Positions 63,443 to 64,000 of a stretch of 64,000 bases of DNA are shown one piece after another; within the stretch, counting starts at the first letter, position 1, and every line of letters starts with the position of its first letter. Both the position numbers and the translations under genes were made by a program. Source of the DNA: Stutzerimonas xanthomarina DSM 18231 (GTDB lineage Bacteria; Pseudomonadota; Gammaproteobacteria; Pseudomonadales; Pseudomonadaceae); the NCBI RefSeq assembly GCF_900129835.1, contig NZ_FQXA01000001.1, positions 917,940 through 981,939 on the forward strand, given 5' to 3'. The notes under the pieces were generated by a model that made no database searches, was not told where the DNA came from, and was given only the letters and a program-made list of their open reading frames with translations.

Positions 63443-63515
63443 TTTCAGCATCTCCTCTTGGCTCGTATGCTGTTCCCATTCAAAACTTCTCAAATTCTAG
63501 CCAGGGGAAAATTCC

Positions 63516-64000
63516 ATGCTTGATAGCACTCTCAAAGCACAACTGAAAACCTACCTGGAAAAGGTCACCCAGCCGTTCGAGATCGTCGCGTCCCTCGATG
63601 ACCGGGAAAAATCCCAGGAAATGCTCAGCCTGCTGGAAGACATCACCAGCCTGAGCGACAAGATCACCCTGCGTACCGACGGCAAGGATGTTCGCAGGCC
63701 ATCGTTCGCACTCAACCGCATCGGCGGCAACATCGGCCTGCGTTTCGCCGGCATCCCGATGGGTCACGAATTCACCTCGCTGGTACTGGCCTTGCTCCAA
63801 GTAGGCGGTCATCCGTCGAAGACTGCGCCTGAGATCATCGAGCAGATCAAAGACCTCGACGGCGAGTACAACTTCGAAACCTACTTCTCGCTGTCCTGCC
63901 AGAACTGCCCGGACGTGGTACAGGCGCTCAATCTGATGGCCGTGCTCAACCCGAACATTCGCCACGTCGCCATCGACGGTGCGCTGTTCCAGGAAGAGGT
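63516..64000 (+). CDS. ahpF: Alkyl hydroperoxide reductase subunit F (5' part)
   Basis: 161 codons to the window edge, with AGGGGA 7 bases before the ATG. Tandem thioredoxin-fold N-terminal domain: [67 protein letters not shown] and the redox-like [27 protein letters not shown]. The CxxC is Cys-Gln-Asn-Cys. In the whole protein (about 520 residues) this part passes electrons from FAD to AhpC. AhpC, normally just upstream, is absent here: gyrB precedes. Confidence 0.93.
   Translation, partial: MLDSTLKAQLKTYLEKVTQPFEIVASLDDREKSQEMLSLLEDITSLSDKITLRTDGKDVRRPSFALNRIGGNIGLRFAGIPMGHEFTSLVLALLQVGGHPSKTAPEIIEQIKDLDGEYNFETYFSLSCQNCPDVVQALNLMAVLNPNIRHVAIDGALFQEE

Overview
This is a GC-rich gammaproteobacterial chromosome segment from Pseudomonas in the broad sense. 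The P. stutzeri / Stutzerimonas group is my best guess. The evidence is the block atpIBEFHAGDC - parBA - rsmG - mnmG - mnmE - yidC - yidD - rnpA - rpmH - oriC - dnaA - dnaN - recF - gyrB, the near-identity of DnaA, ParB and AtpD to Pseudomonas proteins as I remember them, and parS sites of the Pseudomonas type. The window therefore spans the replication origin, with about 57 kb to its left and 7 kb to its right. No database search was possible, so family calls rest on motifs and remembered sequences.

Region 1 (1-9.2 kb) is catabolic. It holds an IclR regulator, a divergent TetR/alpha-beta hydrolase pair with a clear palindromic operator, a beta-oxidation operon (ECH-HAD fusion plus two acyl-CoA dehydrogenases) and gabD. 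Region 2 (9.4-16.3 kb) starts with tRNA-Arg(CCG). A TonB receptor/DUF4198 pair follows, behind a long palindrome resembling a Zur box. Then comes a PH-domain gene and a stretch of decay: a truncated mdcR-like LysR gene, a frameshifted phnN and a HhH-GPD DNA-repair-type gene with an in-frame amber codon.

Region 3 (16.3-28.3 kb) carries a TAXI-TRAP transporter with DUF1850, then an iron cell-surface signalling operon (fecI-fecR-TonB receptor-PepSY membrane protein). After that come a DUF3617 gene, an outlying parS, a Cys-rich secreted protein, a CobW GTPase, a DUF3301 gene and a SMI1/KNR4 gene. Region 4 (28.4-34.2 kb) is a four-gene red-light sensing operon: bacteriophytochrome kinase, single-domain response regulator, hybrid kinase and heme oxygenase, which makes the biliverdin chromophore.

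Region 5 (34.2-64 kb) is the conserved core: glmS with a DeoR-type regulator, a chemoreceptor, glmU, the ATP synthase operon, parAB, the tRNA modification genes, protein insertion genes, rnpA-rpmH, oriC and dnaA-dnaN-recF-gyrB. Three parS sites lie in recF and just after gyrB. ahpF starts at the right edge behind a good OxyR-type site. The mnmG-mnmE gap holds an AT-rich tract and DnaA boxes that could form a second origin-like element.
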